From: Rhyzopertha dominica
Taxonomy: Eukaryota; Arthropoda; Insecta; Coleoptera; Bostrichidae
Assembly: GCA_025024175.1 (NCBI GenBank)
Contig: QCXZ01000041.1
Coordinates: 4,955,786 to 5,019,785 of the forward strand
Length of the DNA stretch: 64,000 bases
Direction: 5' to 3'
Part shown: in pieces, positions 36,150 to 46,500 of the stretch
Layout of the letters: each line of letters starts with the position of its first letter
Position numbering within the stretch: the first letter of the stretch is position 1
Program-made: the position numbers and the translations under genes
Notes under the pieces: model-generated
Seen by the model: only the letters and a program-made list of their open reading frames with translations
The model's database searches: none
Told to the model about the DNA's origin: nothing

Positions 36150-36420
36150 TCGGTTGCCGAAATTCACGGTGCTTTTACAAGAAGCTTGCCAGGAGTCGAG
36201 TGTGGATAGTTCAACAGTAAATTGATGGGGTAAGCGTTCCAGTAGTGTTAAAGACGGCCACCGAAGTTGGAGACCTCATATTGCTACCGACAACACTTTT
36301 GCTGATGTTGTGCCTACAATAATTGAAGAAGATGTCAGTCAGTCAAAGGAGTTTGCGAGAAGAACTGCTGTGAAATTCTCCCACTTCCCCCATTCTCTTC
36401 CTCTAGTGCAAAGGAAAATT
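36150..36420 (+). pseudogene. Mariner-like transposase N-terminal scrap
   Basis: One frame from about 36178 reads as a decayed helix-turn-helix of a mariner-like transposase: SSVDSSTVN, then a stop, WGKRSSSVKDGHRSWRPH, then IATDN and TIIEEDVSQSKE. The pattern of a basic Trp region, VKD-x-x-RS-x-RP and a following helix is that of the mariner DNA-binding domain. No catalytic part follows. Confidence 0.55.
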
Positions 36421-36527
36421 TTGTGAATTCCGATTTATTGACTTGGAAGGATAAATAATTAACGACATTACATTACTGCCGAAGCGATGGCAACATGTTT
36501 TGGATATGCAAGAGGATTATATTGCAC

Positions 36528-37195
36528 GGACTTAATAATAATAATAAATGAATTAAACTATATCATATTAGCACAGCAATAAATAAAATTCGAATAAATC
36601 AAGCACAGGCTCACCGAATATAACAAAGTGAATATATGAAAAATAAAGGCAAATTCTACCTGTAGCTATTCAACTTAACTATTAGAGTAAACTCAACTAT
36701 TTATATTAGTTAGCACATCAAAAGAAATAGAATCTATAATAATCAAAATAAAGCATGAGTTCAAAAGCGATATCGGACAACCTATTAGTTGAAAAGCAGT
36801 CAATGAACCTCATAGAGTCCGAACGAGTTAAGAGAGTCAAGCTAATCATGAAATCTGACGGTCGAAAAAAACTGTCTTAGTTTAACTTTAAATTTGTTAA
36901 TATTTAGTTTTTTAAACTCACTCGGAAGGGGAGTGTTGTATGTGAAGCAGCGAACGAACATAGCAGAGCGATGGCGAGGCAACAAATATTTAGCTTTATT
37001 TCGTGTATCACGTGAAAGCGTAGATATATGAGGGGCAAACGTAGACCTCAAATTTTCACATGCATGAGGAGAATTTAGTAAAGCACGGATGAAACAAGAT
37101 AAGTGATAATTCCAGCGGGAATCCATGCATAACCAGTTCAAAACCCTGTTTCTATCAACAGAATCCAAACAGGGGCCATATAAAAAAATGCAATA
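36528..37195 (-). pseudogene. LINE 3' fragment with internal deletions
   Basis: This is a second copy of the 3' end of the LINE at 40346-45660, over 90 percent alike by eye and in the same orientation. It keeps the end of ORF2 (minus, 37168-36842; MDSVDRNRV, LPRHRSAMFVRCFTYN) and the 3' tail ending in TAATAATAA (36532-36546). Compared with the longer copy it lacks about 26 residues after DSVDRNRV and a shorter piece after RCFTYN. The junction of the first deletion falls at a shared TTCAAA. It is 5'-truncated near 37195, as usual for LINE insertions. Confidence 0.8.
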
Positions 37196-37254
37196 TGTTT
37201 TAAAACATTTTTCCTAATCTTTGTCAAAGAAGAGAGCCTCAAAATATCGTATGA

Positions 37255-37760
37255 CAAGAGTTCAAACAAGCTAAATTAATTCAGTCTTGTATTTACTACA
37301 ACAATTATTGGATTAAACAGCGAATAAACATTAGCAAAACCCATAAATTACTACATAATAATCCTACCGGAATGCCTTCGTTTTTCCATAAATCTGTTCA
37401 TGGCTGGCGTCCTCACCTCCTGTGACTGGGAAATGGACTCGCCCGCTATCGCAGTTTTTCACTAATATCACCCACAAAAAAGTCTCACGGCAATTAAAAT
37501 GTTCACGATCAGCACGAAACGGTATCAATACACATCGAGATAGCACAATTTCGCAGGTAAAAGATGAAATAGTAACCAAAAATATAATGCATATTCGCGA
37601 CCCGTGCAACGCACTGTGTAAAACACTCCAAGCAACTACACGGCGGCGGCGCAGCCCAGAGCAAAATTTTTTGGTGGCATCCAAAGGCGACTGTGACTTT
37701 CAATGTTTTCGGAAGGTTATTAATATTACTACCCGTTCATCGGATGTTAAACAGAAACAA
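37255..37760. repeat. Dispersed repeat unit R, copy 1
   Basis: This 0.5-kb segment recurs in the same orientation at 39463-39925. Shared landmarks are CCTTCGTTTTTCCATAAA, GGACTCGCCCGCTA, ATCACCCACAAAAA and the final ATCGGATGTTAAAC. An open frame at 37422-37895 covers it, but copy 2 keeps the frame only in part, so I treat it as a repeat. It may be part of a larger transposon that I cannot identify. Confidence 0.7.
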
Positions 37761-37980
37761 AACGTTCTAGTCGGTTTAATTCAAATTTATAAGTGTAGGG
37801 TAGACAGTATTAATAGATATTATACAAGGTGTCGCAAACTGAGTAACCTATTGTATGTTTATGGCAAATACGAATATTTGGAGTTTGGATTATAAGTTTT
37901 GGTCTATGAACTTTTTGAATTCTTCTTTAATATAATAATACTTGAAGTGTAATCCATTTAATTCTTTAAATGTAAAGCGC

Positions 37981-38007
37981 TTTCGACTAACAGATAGTCA
38001 TCGTCAG
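37981..38007 (-). ncRNA. Hammerhead-ribozyme-like hairpin motif
   Basis: On the minus strand: TTGTA, CTGACGA, one T, a perfect 5-bp stem GACTA/TAGTC with loop TCTGT, GAAA, GCGCTT, TACA. The outer TGTA and TACA can pair as stem I. Only GCGC is available for stem III. The same GAAAGCGCTTTAC tail occurs at 53728. An extra base before stem II departs from the canonical ribozyme. Confidence 0.4.
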
Positions 38008-38374
38008 TACAATATAGGTCAAAACATAGAAAAAAGAAACTTTTATAATACGATTGACAAAGTCAAAAAATTTAGAAACAAGCAAACTTGACTACAAACC
38101 AAAAGTAACATACATGCCAGTAAAACGAACGTAATATTAATTTAGATCAAATAAATAGTTTAAAACAGGACAACTGAAGTTACAAGAATCATTTAAAATA
38201 GTAAAATTTTGTTCGCTAACAATTTTATAGATTTCCAAAAATTTAATTTTCAGGATTTACTGCACAAATGTAATGATTTTAATTTGTCTAGCGTGGCAGT
38301 GTGTTTATTCAACAATAAGTGGTTAGCTAACGAAGAATTTGTTGTTAGATAAAAAAGCTAGACTCGAAGGCTCG

Positions 38375-39427
38375 ATATGTATATGTCTTAGGCATATTGT
38401 AAAAATAGGTGTTTCATAAAACGCCTAGGCTCTTCGAAAATGACTGGGCTAAATGTAAAATGAAGCATTAAGCAGCATGATTTGACGTTGCGCCTGATAT
38501 ATTTAGGCGTTTTGCCATACGTCTAGGCCTATTACAAAACGCGTATGCCAGTTTCGGCATATTTTAAAACAATGCCACTCTCCGTTGCCAAAAGATTCTA
38601 TTAAAGATATAATTACAGAAGAGGATTTAGAAAAAGTAATTGGCGCACCACATAATGCTATAGACAAAAACAATATTCCACCAGAGAATGAAAAAATCAA
38701 TGTATCTGATTTTACTGAAATTGAGGACGTAACGCTTTCAACTGCCACTATATCTACCCCAGAAAATGTTGATGGTCAAGTACTAAATCTTGAAGAAGTT
38801 CCCATCCTTACGTTTTACATGTTTTAGAGACATAGATATTTTATATTGTGTTTTACACTTACGTGTTTCTATTGTACTCGTATGTTTAAATTAAAACTTA
38901 TGTAAACGGATTCCTAAATGTTTAATCGCGTTTGGGAGAATAATATTTTACATTTGATTAGAAAAATATTTTTTTACATATAAGTACCTATGTATTTTTA
39001 TTGCGTTCTAATATAGGCAGGTACCTAAACAGATGCTCACATTTTTCATTATCAGAATGACGATATTTTTTTGGAAACGTGTATTTTTTGTTTTGCATTC
39101 ACATAATGTATTTTCATTTGTTTAAACAAATACGTCAACAGATAGATTTTCTATCACTTGTCAGAATTATGTTTGCGCTCTTTTTATAAAACGCCTGCTT
39201 ATTGTCAAATAGTGCTTTGAGAGTGGCATTGTTTTAAAATACGCCTAAGTTCGCATACGCTTTTAGTAAAACGCCTAAGCGTATGGCAAAACGCCTAAAT
39301 ATATCAGGCGCAATATCAAATCATGCTGCTTATTGCTTCATTTTACATTTAGCCCATTAATTTTCGAAAAGTCTAGGCGTTTAATAAAAGGCCTGCTTCT
39401 GCAATATGCCTACGACATATACATGTA
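38375..39427. mobile_element. Foldback element with about 210-bp inverted repeats
   Basis: Arms at about 38375-38584 and 39217-39427 are inverted copies. Shared blocks include GGGCTAAATGTAAAATGAAG, GCAGCATGATTTGA, CGCCTGATATATTTAGGCG and AACAATGCCACTCTC. Inside the arms the motif TAGGCGTTTT recurs, with its complement AAAACGCCTA, at roughly 20-25 bp spacing. The 630-bp core contains a coding-like segment (38585-38827). I cannot assign the element to a superfamily. No clear target duplication was found. Confidence 0.75.
38585..38827 (+). pseudogene. Acidic C-terminal protein fragment inside foldback element
   Basis: A frame of 81 codons begins exactly where the left inverted repeat ends; its first codon is TTG, not ATG, so it is a fragment and not a complete gene. 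The peptide is acidic and Ile/Glu/Asp-rich (DIITEEDLEKVIGAPHN, NVSDFTEIEDV) and ends LTFYMF. It reads like the tail end of a larger protein, either the element's former transposase or a captured host exon. No domain is recognised. Confidence 0.45.
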
Positions 39428-39462
39428 TCTAAATGCTAAATTTACTACATAACACCATACAA

Positions 39463-39925
39463 ACTATATTAATTCAGTTTTGTATTTACAACAACAACTG
39501 GATTAAATAGCGAATAAATACTAGTAAAGCGCATAAGTTGCTATGTAATAATCCTACCAGAATTCCTTCGTTTTTCCATAAACCTGTTCTTGGTTGGCGT
39601 CCTTACCTCCTGTGATTGCGAATGGACTCGCCCGCTAGCTCAGTTTTTCGATAATATCACCCACAAAAACGTCTCACGGCTACTAAAATGTTCACGAACA
39701 CCACGAAAAAGTGTCAATACACACCGAGATAGCACATTTTCGCCGATAGAAGTCGAAACAGTAACGAAAAATATGTTTTTGGCGACCCGGCTACACATTG
39801 AACGCGACTCTGGAAACAACTAAGTGGCGTAGTTGCGCAGGGCAAGCTTTTCCAGCAGCACCCAGAGGCGACTGTGATTTCAATGTTTTCCGAAGATTGC
39901 TATCCGATCATCGGATGTTAAACTG
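39463..39925. repeat. Dispersed repeat unit R, copy 2
   Basis: This is the second copy of the repeat at 37255-37760, with several substitutions and small indels (for example CCTTCGTTTTTCCATAAACC, GGACTCGCCCGCTAG). The two copies flank the foldback element at 38375-39427 with unequal spacer sequence, so they are not a simple target duplication. Confidence 0.7.
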
Positions 39926-40692
39926 GCACAAATCGATTTCATTCAAATTTAAAGTTTACGGTGGAGAAGTAAGAGGATTTAGCCGACAATTATAAAACGC
40001 CACAATATCCAGAGTGATTTCAAGATGTTTATATCCTATTTTCATAAACTAGTGTATTGATAACAGTTATTTTTTAAACGTTCTTATTCTAGAGATGCTT
40101 ATTTTAAAAGCCTCAATTTGCTATTTGTTATTTGCATCAATGTAATAAAACTCGTGTTTCTAGAACTGAGGAACATGCTGTATTAGAAAAAAGCCAACGT
40201 GGTAAGTATAAACAAGTTAAAATGGAAGTAAAAAACAAGTTAAGTAAAAATATTCTTAAATAATAAAACTCAGAGTAAGGAAATGTGCGCATGTAAGGCA
40301 AATTTGCTGCTGTGGCCAAATTGTTACAGTTAATGCACTGAAATTAATATAATAATAATAATAATAGGTAAATGGATTTTATTGAGACAGGAGCAGATAC
40401 TGAGAGTAATAAATCATAAGCAATAAATGCAAAGTCTAGCAGAAGCTATTCTACTAAACCTTAAAAGAGAAAATTATACTATATTATATTACCTATATTA
40501 GCACAACAATAAATAAAATTCGAATAAATCAAGCGCAGGCTCACCGAATATAACAAAGTAAATACATAAAAAATAAAGGCAAATTCTACCTGTAGCTATT
40601 CAACTTAACCATTAGAGTAAACTCAACTATTTATATTAGTTAGCACATCAAAAAAAAATAGAATCTATAATAATCAAAATAGAGTACATGTT

Positions 40693-43430
40693 CTAAAGCG
40701 ATATCGGACAACCTATTTGCTGAAAAGCACTCAACGAAGAGTCATGGCAATCATGAAATCTGACGGTCCAAAAAAACTGTGTTAGTTTAAATTTCAATTT
40801 GTTAATATTTAGTTTTTCAAACTCACTCGGGAGGGAATTGTACAGCCTTACAGCGTTGTATGTGAAGCAGCGAACGAACATAGCAGAGCGATGGCGAGGC
40901 AACAAATATTTAGCTTTATTTCGTGTATCACGTGAATGCGTAGATGAATGAGGGGCAAACTTAGACCTCAAATTTTCACATGCATGAGGAGAATTTAGTA
41001 AAGCATGGACGAAACAACGCAAGTGATAATTCCAGCAGAAATCCATGCGTAACCAGTTCAAAGAATTAATCCTGTGAGATACATGGTCCCCGCGTTGCAA
41101 GCCAAAAACCAAGCGACAGCGTGCATTCTGAACCTTTTGAACCCTGTTTCTATCAACAGAATCCAAAAAGGGACCATATAAAAAATTGCAATAATTAAAG
41201 TGTGAGAGAACGAGTACATCACATAATGCTTTTTCAAATTAACGGTTAAAAATGTCTACAAGCATACAAAAGCTTAAGGTTAGAAAATTATTTTTTTAAT
41301 AACTTAATTACATGCAGCTTAAATTAAATGGAACTGCGTGTCCATAATGAGACCCAAATTTCTACTATGATTGACAAAATTTAACCTTGAACCATCTATA
41401 TGAATATTGAAAGACGATTTTCGAAATGTTCTATTACTTTTATTACCAAAGACCATCAGCTGCGATTTGGACGAATTTAATTCAAGGCCGTGTTCAGCAG
41501 ACAATCTTCTTAAACTTTCAAGTTCTTCATACAGAATTTTGCCAGCCCTTGCCAAATCATGCATATCGAAACTAAAATACAACTGTGTATCGTCGGCGTA
41601 AGCTATTAACTCTACAATTAAGAACTGAGTTCACTATATCAGACGTGTAGATTATGAAAAGCAGAGGTCCTAAGATGGAGCCTTGGGAACACCAGATCTA
41701 ACCGACAATTCAGAGAAGATACTATATTTATATTTTACCACTTAAGTTCTACCGCTCAAATAATAAACTGTACCGACAAGCTGCTGAAACTGTAAAACTT
41801 TAGTTTGGCGCATAACGGACTATGATTAATGGTATCAAACGCTTTTGAAAAATAGAGAAAAACCAAAGCACTAACTAAACCTTTATCATAGGCTGAAATG
41901 AAATCATCTGAAGCTAGTGCAGTAGAAATACTCCGACAGCGTTTGAATCCGCATTGAGCATCGGGAATGATTTTTCTAGAAAAGACAAACTCGTAGACTA
42001 CAGATTCAAACAGTGTTGAAGCTGCAGGTAAAATGCTAATCAAAAGTATATCCGAAAAGTTTTCAGGGTTAGACTTTTTAGGTAAAGGTATTGCGATGTC
42101 CTTCTTCCACATTATGGGGAAATAAGCTTTTTCGATACAACAATTGAAGATGTGTAATAGGTATAAATCAATAATGGGACTACATAAGCGCAACATTTTC
42201 AACGAGATGTTGTCTGTGGCACAATTATCCTTTTTGCGTTAAAGATTGCGGAGTGAACTTCTTCTAAAGTAACCATTATCAAGGAAAATTGTCGTAATAT
42301 TACATTCTATGATTAGGGATGACATTATTTCATTGAAAATACTGTGAGAAATATGCATTAATGAAATTATTATTTGAGAGATTAGACGGTAGTTCAGATC
42401 TGACTTTGTCAGTACCAATGTGTAAATTGCGCAGTGCCGACCAAATAACGTGTGAATCTCCATCGTCTCCAAGTCTTCATCGTCAAGGTCCTCAACCTCT
42501 TGTATGCAGCAAAATCTTCAGGAAGTTTACTGCGTTTGTATTTCCGTAACGAAGCATTACGTTATCTCATGAAACATTTGAGTTCAGGGGAACACCACAT
42601 TGCCTTGGGGTTTGTAACTCTAGACGTTACCACCGGAGCATGCTGATCGAAGAGAGAAATAATTAGGGTGTTGAAATTTTCAATTTTCTTATCAATGTTG
42701 GTTTCACGTATCACATTAGTCCAATCTATAGATTCCAAACTTTCCCGAAATTCACTGACATCAAAGCGTCTGAAAAACCTATGAGTAACGTATTTGGGCT
42801 CACAATTAATCTTAGGTGTAGTAAATTCATAATAAACCAATCTGTGGTCAGAGATATTGTCACAGTTCTTCGTACCGTACCTTGTAACATTCAGAGAAAG
42901 AGATACAAATAAAGGATCGATCAGTGAACTTGAGATACCAGTCACTCTAGTCGGTCCATCTAAGACTTGCACCAAGTTATAGGCCTCCAAACATGCACTC
43001 ACAGGGTTAGAAATATTTAAGAAATTAATGTTGAAATCACCCAGGCAGACAATATATTCGTACATACCGCAAACAAAACCAAAGATATTATCAAGGGTTT
43101 CAACAAAATTGCCCAAGCTGGAGTTAGGCGGACGATAGAGTATGCCGAATGCATAATTTACAGTCCCTATACGGATGCTAAAAAACAAGCAGTCAATAAA
43201 GAAATTAATTTCAAAATTGAAAAGTCGACTTGATATATGCAGCCACCTCGACCGTCAGCACGATGTGTATAACGAAAATTGTAACCAGGTATTGCTAAAA
43301 TAGATAGATCTACATCATTAGACAACCATGTCTCGCTAACCATAACATCATAGTTTGCCATTTGAACTAAATTGACAAAATCTTGAAAATGTGCTAAGAG
43401 CGATCTTACATTAAGATGTGCAACCTTCAT
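40693..43430 (-). pseudogene. LINE ORF2: endonuclease and reverse transcriptase
   Basis: ORF2 begins MKVAHLNVRSLLAHF at 43430. The apurinic-type endonuclease shows the Asn of LNVRSL, the Glu of SETWLS, YRPPNSS, GDFNINF and SDHRLVY (43430-42562). The linker has FDQHAPV. The reverse transcriptase follows at 42202-41756 (a decayed PISILP, QCGFKRCRS, FSKAFDTINH). The YADD region (about 41600) is damaged, with traces of the downstream helix at 41582-41319. The C-terminal domain is at 41166-40693 (QNARCRLVFGL, LPRHRSAMFVRCFTYN). Breaks occur near 43190, 42560, 42240, 41750 and 41320. The intact protein would nick DNA and reverse-transcribe its own RNA; this copy cannot. Confidence 0.88.
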
Positions 43431-44184
43431 AAAAATATAAGCTAAACTAATACAGGATATCTATTAAATCTAAATGAGACAGAATTCAACCTGACTTAAT
43501 TAAACTAAATTGTATTAAAGTATGTTTAATGCTTAACAGCCTGCGGTAGCTTCCGGAAAAGCATTACATTTTACACTAGCAACAAATCCGCACCACACAT
43601 AATAAAGAGACGACGTTGCCAATTAACTACTACCAATACTCTTCTGTATATTGACTATATCATCGACAGAATTCACAGAGTATTTACGGCCATTAACTAC
43701 TACCTTGACGTAACGCCCCTGGTAAGTCCATACGTTACGAGCACCAAATTCCGAGTTGCAGAGCTTTAGCAATTCTAGGCGCTTCCTCGCGAGATCTTCT
43801 TTTATGGAAATATTGGTTCCTCTCAATGGGGTTGTAGACCATATTTTTTTATTGCAGAATATGAATCTACATAAAAAATAATAGTCCCCTGTTAACTTAT
43901 CTTTTTTCCAAATCGCTTAGATAAACGTCAAAAAAATGGTAAAGCTTAAATATTTGAATGTGTGACGTAAGTTGACCCTGCCGCTTGTGATTGGCAGCAG
44001 CTGTGTGTTGTTGCCAGGGCACAATAATTTTCAGCGTTCCAGTTGCCTATGCCATGCGTGTTTTTCGCTGTCAACTGCCGACGAACGGACGAAGAGCGTC
44101 ATTCATAACCTCTCAGTAACAGTAACAGTAACCCTCGTGCTTTTGTTTATCGATCACGATTATATCGTTCAAAACGCGGACGAA

Positions 44185-44340
44185 ATGGCTGCTGAAAAGA
44201 AATGTTTTGTGCCAACATGCGCAAATATTAGTATTGTTGGTCTAGAGAAGAAATTTTTAATTGTACCCGAAGAAAAATTGAGACGAAAATTGTGGTGCTA
44301 TTCAGTAGATGCAGCACTAACAGCAAGTCGCTTGTGTTAA
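44185..44340 (+). pseudogene. THAP zinc-finger fragment
   Basis: From the ATG at 44185 the frame reads MAAEKKCFVPTC ... KKFLIVPEEKLRRKLWCYSV and stops after ASRLC. The CFVPTC pair, the basic stretch before a Trp and the RLC ending fit the first two-thirds of a THAP domain (C2CH zinc-coordinating DNA-binding fold). The frame ends before the final Cys/His pair expected after RLC. An upstream in-frame start at 43972 would add an unrelated leader. The protein probably served as the DNA-binding part of the surrounding element's transposase. Confidence 0.65.
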
Positions 44341-44404
44341 AGAAAATCCTGGCAAAATCAAGCCAAACGCAAATGTAAACAAACAGACCATCTGTGTATC
44401 TGTA

Positions 44405-44514
44405 CAGTGTTGCCACTGGGGCTGATAGAAATTCCGCTAGATTGCCGCATCGAATCCGCTAAAATTTTTAAGACAGGGTAATCTGTTGATATACAAGGGG
44501 ATTTATTATTTATT

Positions 44515-44545
<31 letters not shown>

Positions 44546-45004
44546 CAAGGGGATTTATTATTTATTTACATAAATAATTATTAGTTTCCTACAATTTTGC
44601 TATAATGTTAAAAATATCGTTGTCGAGCTCGTGTTCCTTCCAGAAATATGTTTCTTTGCTTTTTACTTGGTTTAAGATAATAATATCTGCCTCATCTGAC
44701 AGTCTGAGCTGCAACGTGAAACACACAAGCACTATTGAGACGTTGGTAAAATTTTGGATTGTTAGGTAAAAAAAGCAGGCAATATACCTCATATTTCCCA
44801 GGCAAGGAATACAGTAATCATCGAGTCACCTAGCATAATAAATCGATTGTAGATACTTTATATCTAAGTTTCCCATATTTATACGCCAAAGTGAAACATT
44901 AATATTAATTAAAAACTTTCTCATTCCGTTAAAATATCTGCTAACCGCTAAAACTTATATTTTTCGGTTGGGCGAGAATTTTATCCGCTAAGTTGGCAAC
45001 ACTG
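44405..45004. mobile_element. Possible nested element with CAGTGTTGCCA ends
   Basis: CAGTGTTGCCA at 44405-44415 and TGGCAACACTG at 44994-45004 are perfect 11-bp inverted repeats enclosing 600 bp. The flanking 8-mers do not form a direct duplication; instead weak inverted similarity continues outward (ATCTGTA versus ACAGATG). It could be a nested hAT-type MITE with a decayed target site. The (AT)n run at 44519-44547 is flanked by a duplicated ACAAGGGGATTTATTATTTA segment. Confidence 0.5.
44519..44547. repeat. AT microsatellite
   Basis: This is an uninterrupted alternating AT run of about 28 bp. The 20-bp unit ACAAGGGGATTTATTATTTA lies on both sides of it, suggesting slippage or duplication around the microsatellite. 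Confidence 0.85.
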
Positions 45005-45660
45005 AACAGATGTCTCTTCTATGAGTCAAACGCGAAATCACGGTAGGTTTACCGTGGCGAAATGCCATCCCACCACACTCCCCACTCTAGCCGGGTCAAC
45101 TGACGTTGTTAGCAATATTTGAATTTGGCGGAAAGCTTTAGAAGGCGAAAATAAGACAATATAACATTAGAAATATTTTTTGTTGCTAGTATCTCCATTG
45201 GGTCTAGGAAAACCTACAAATGTGTTGCAATAACGATTTGTGATCGAGGGCTACAACCCCATTACTTCTTGTTGCGGAATATGAGCTGCCTATCCTTTCT
45301 TGAGCAGAATCTGACGATTATAGGCCGATCTTTTCCAGTATTCATACTTCCCACCCGATGACAGTCATCTATGGCTTCAGAATTCAACTGGATATTTAGT
45401 TTTTCAGAAAAAAATTTCAGAGCTGTTTTTACAGTAAGTTATTTTTACGATTTTAAAATTCCAGATCATCGCATTTGGCTAATAATTCTTCAACGCTCTT
45501 GTAAGAAGCCTCTAATTTTTCCTGGAGGTTGTTGATCCGCTCTTCTTGCTGTGATCATTTTTGGTAATATTTTTTAGTATCATGTCTGCAACCTTGTCCG
45601 TGAGCCAGTGCTCGTTGAACACGCTTTTCACTTTACTCGAAACACTGCATTTTTTTTATA

Positions 45661-46399
45661 TATACGTTGCATTTGCGAGCTGTGTTTTTGTGTGCGAGAA
45701 TTTTGACATGACCGTCGTGTTATGAGTTAAAGTGATTGCAGTTTAAGGAAAGTCTGCTAATATTTTAGAAAGTATCTGTGCAATTCACGCAAAATCTGGC
45801 ACCCTAGGGAACTAATATAAGGTAATTTATTTGCAAAAAGATTTGTTTGAAGCAGATTCATGTTCTGTAACCAAAGATGGTTGATGTGGAGTCATATTTT
45901 CGTTGGGTAACCAACAGGATTTTGAGCAGTCTCTATACGGCGCATTGTTACCAAATATACTACACATGCTATTCCGGAAAAACATAAATTTTCCTCACAT
46001 CTCAGTCCGGTAATATCGCCATACGAGCCGGTCAAGTCCATTAATTTTTCACCGTCATTTAAACATTAATGAACAGCATTGTGTTCTGCAACGCGAACGT
46101 ACATCGGTCGACGGGCATCGACCGCAAAAGTTAACATTTCACCGTTTAATAGGGGTTTAATATTCCGCAGATGTGTGAACAACACAATGCATATCAACGC
46201 GTCATGGTGTATTAACTCCCATCGAAATCTCTGCGTTATATATACGTAATGAGCCGCCGAACGTCATTAATCTTAATTTGAGCTCGCGCATATGATGTTA
46301 CGCGAGCTCCGCTGAGAGGATTGGTATTATGGAAGCTGTGATGAAATCAGAGTTAGCTTAGTAGAGAAATAATAAAATTGGACAAGGCTTTTGGGACGT
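45661..46399. other. Unassigned DNA, partly GC-richer
   Basis: No gene is seen. About 45990-46320 is somewhat GC-rich and free of recognised transposon sequence; it might be conserved non-coding DNA, but no motif supports this. Confidence 0.4.
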
Positions 46400-46495
46400 C
46401 CGGCGTCTACATTAGATCGATTTAGTGCTTTTCAGAGCTACAATAGTCCGGCGTCTACATTAGATCGATTTAGTGCTTTTCAGAGCTACAATAGT
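46400..46495 (+). repeat. Perfect tandem duplication of a 48-bp unit
   Basis: The 48-bp unit beginning CCGGCGTCTACATTAG is repeated exactly (46400-46447 and 46448-46495). Being a multiple of three, it keeps an open frame (46391-46621), but that frame runs into the next element and is probably not a gene. The identity of the two copies points to a recent duplication. It ends next to the left target site of the element at 46501. Confidence 0.9.
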
Positions 46496-46500
46496 CAAAA

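Larger units (their letters stand above)
43828..45260 (+). mobile_element. THAP-encoding DNA transposon remnant flanked by AT (ISL2EU-like)
   Basis: The left end GGGGTTGTAG and right end CTACAACCCC are inverted repeats, and AT lies immediately outside both (43826-43827 and 45261-45262). Removing 43828-45260 plus one AT restores the LINE ORF1 frame, so the boundaries are precise. A 2-bp AT duplication together with a THAP-domain ORF is what is known of ISL2EU (IS4EU) elements; the family name is inference from these two traits. At 1433 bp it lacks a transposase catalytic domain. Confidence 0.75.
40346..45660 (-). mobile_element. Jockey/CR1-type LINE, near full length, interrupted
   Basis: On the minus strand this runs from ORF1 remains (about 45660) through ORF2 (43430-40693) to a 3' tail of TAA/TTA repeats at 40348-40366. 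A 1433-bp element at 43828-45260 lies inside ORF1. Both ORFs are broken by frameshifts. A shorter copy of its 3' end is at 36528-37195. The simple-repeat tail in place of poly(A) is typical of CR1-like LINEs. Confidence 0.85.
43623..45660 (-). pseudogene. LINE ORF1 (gag-like), split by insertion
   Basis: Upstream of ORF2, the minus strand from about 45660 encodes an amphipathic coiled-coil segment (EERINNLQEKLEASYKSVEE, about 45520), then HRVGS, RPIIVRFCSRKDRQLIF and RNKK, where it is cut at 45262. It resumes on the far side of the insertion at 43826 with LRGTNISIKEDLARKRLELL and ends NIQKSIGSS at 43623. Joining across the AT target site keeps the frame, apart from one TAA. This order (coiled coil, RNA-binding-like domain, conserved C-terminal block) is that of CR1/jockey ORF1, the RNA-binding chaperone of the element. 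Earlier N-terminal sequence is not recognised. Confidence 0.78.

Noticed and set aside
37422..37895. 157-residue open frame
   Set aside because: It overlaps repeat unit R, whose second copy at 39463 keeps only part of the frame; the minus strand is also open, so it looks like repeat sequence and not a gene.
44405..45004. Firm assignment to hAT
   Set aside because: The 11-bp inverted ends are perfect, but no 8-bp direct target duplication is present.
46400..46495. Possible CRISPR-like repeat
   Set aside because: Only two units with no spacer, in a eukaryotic transposon-rich setting.
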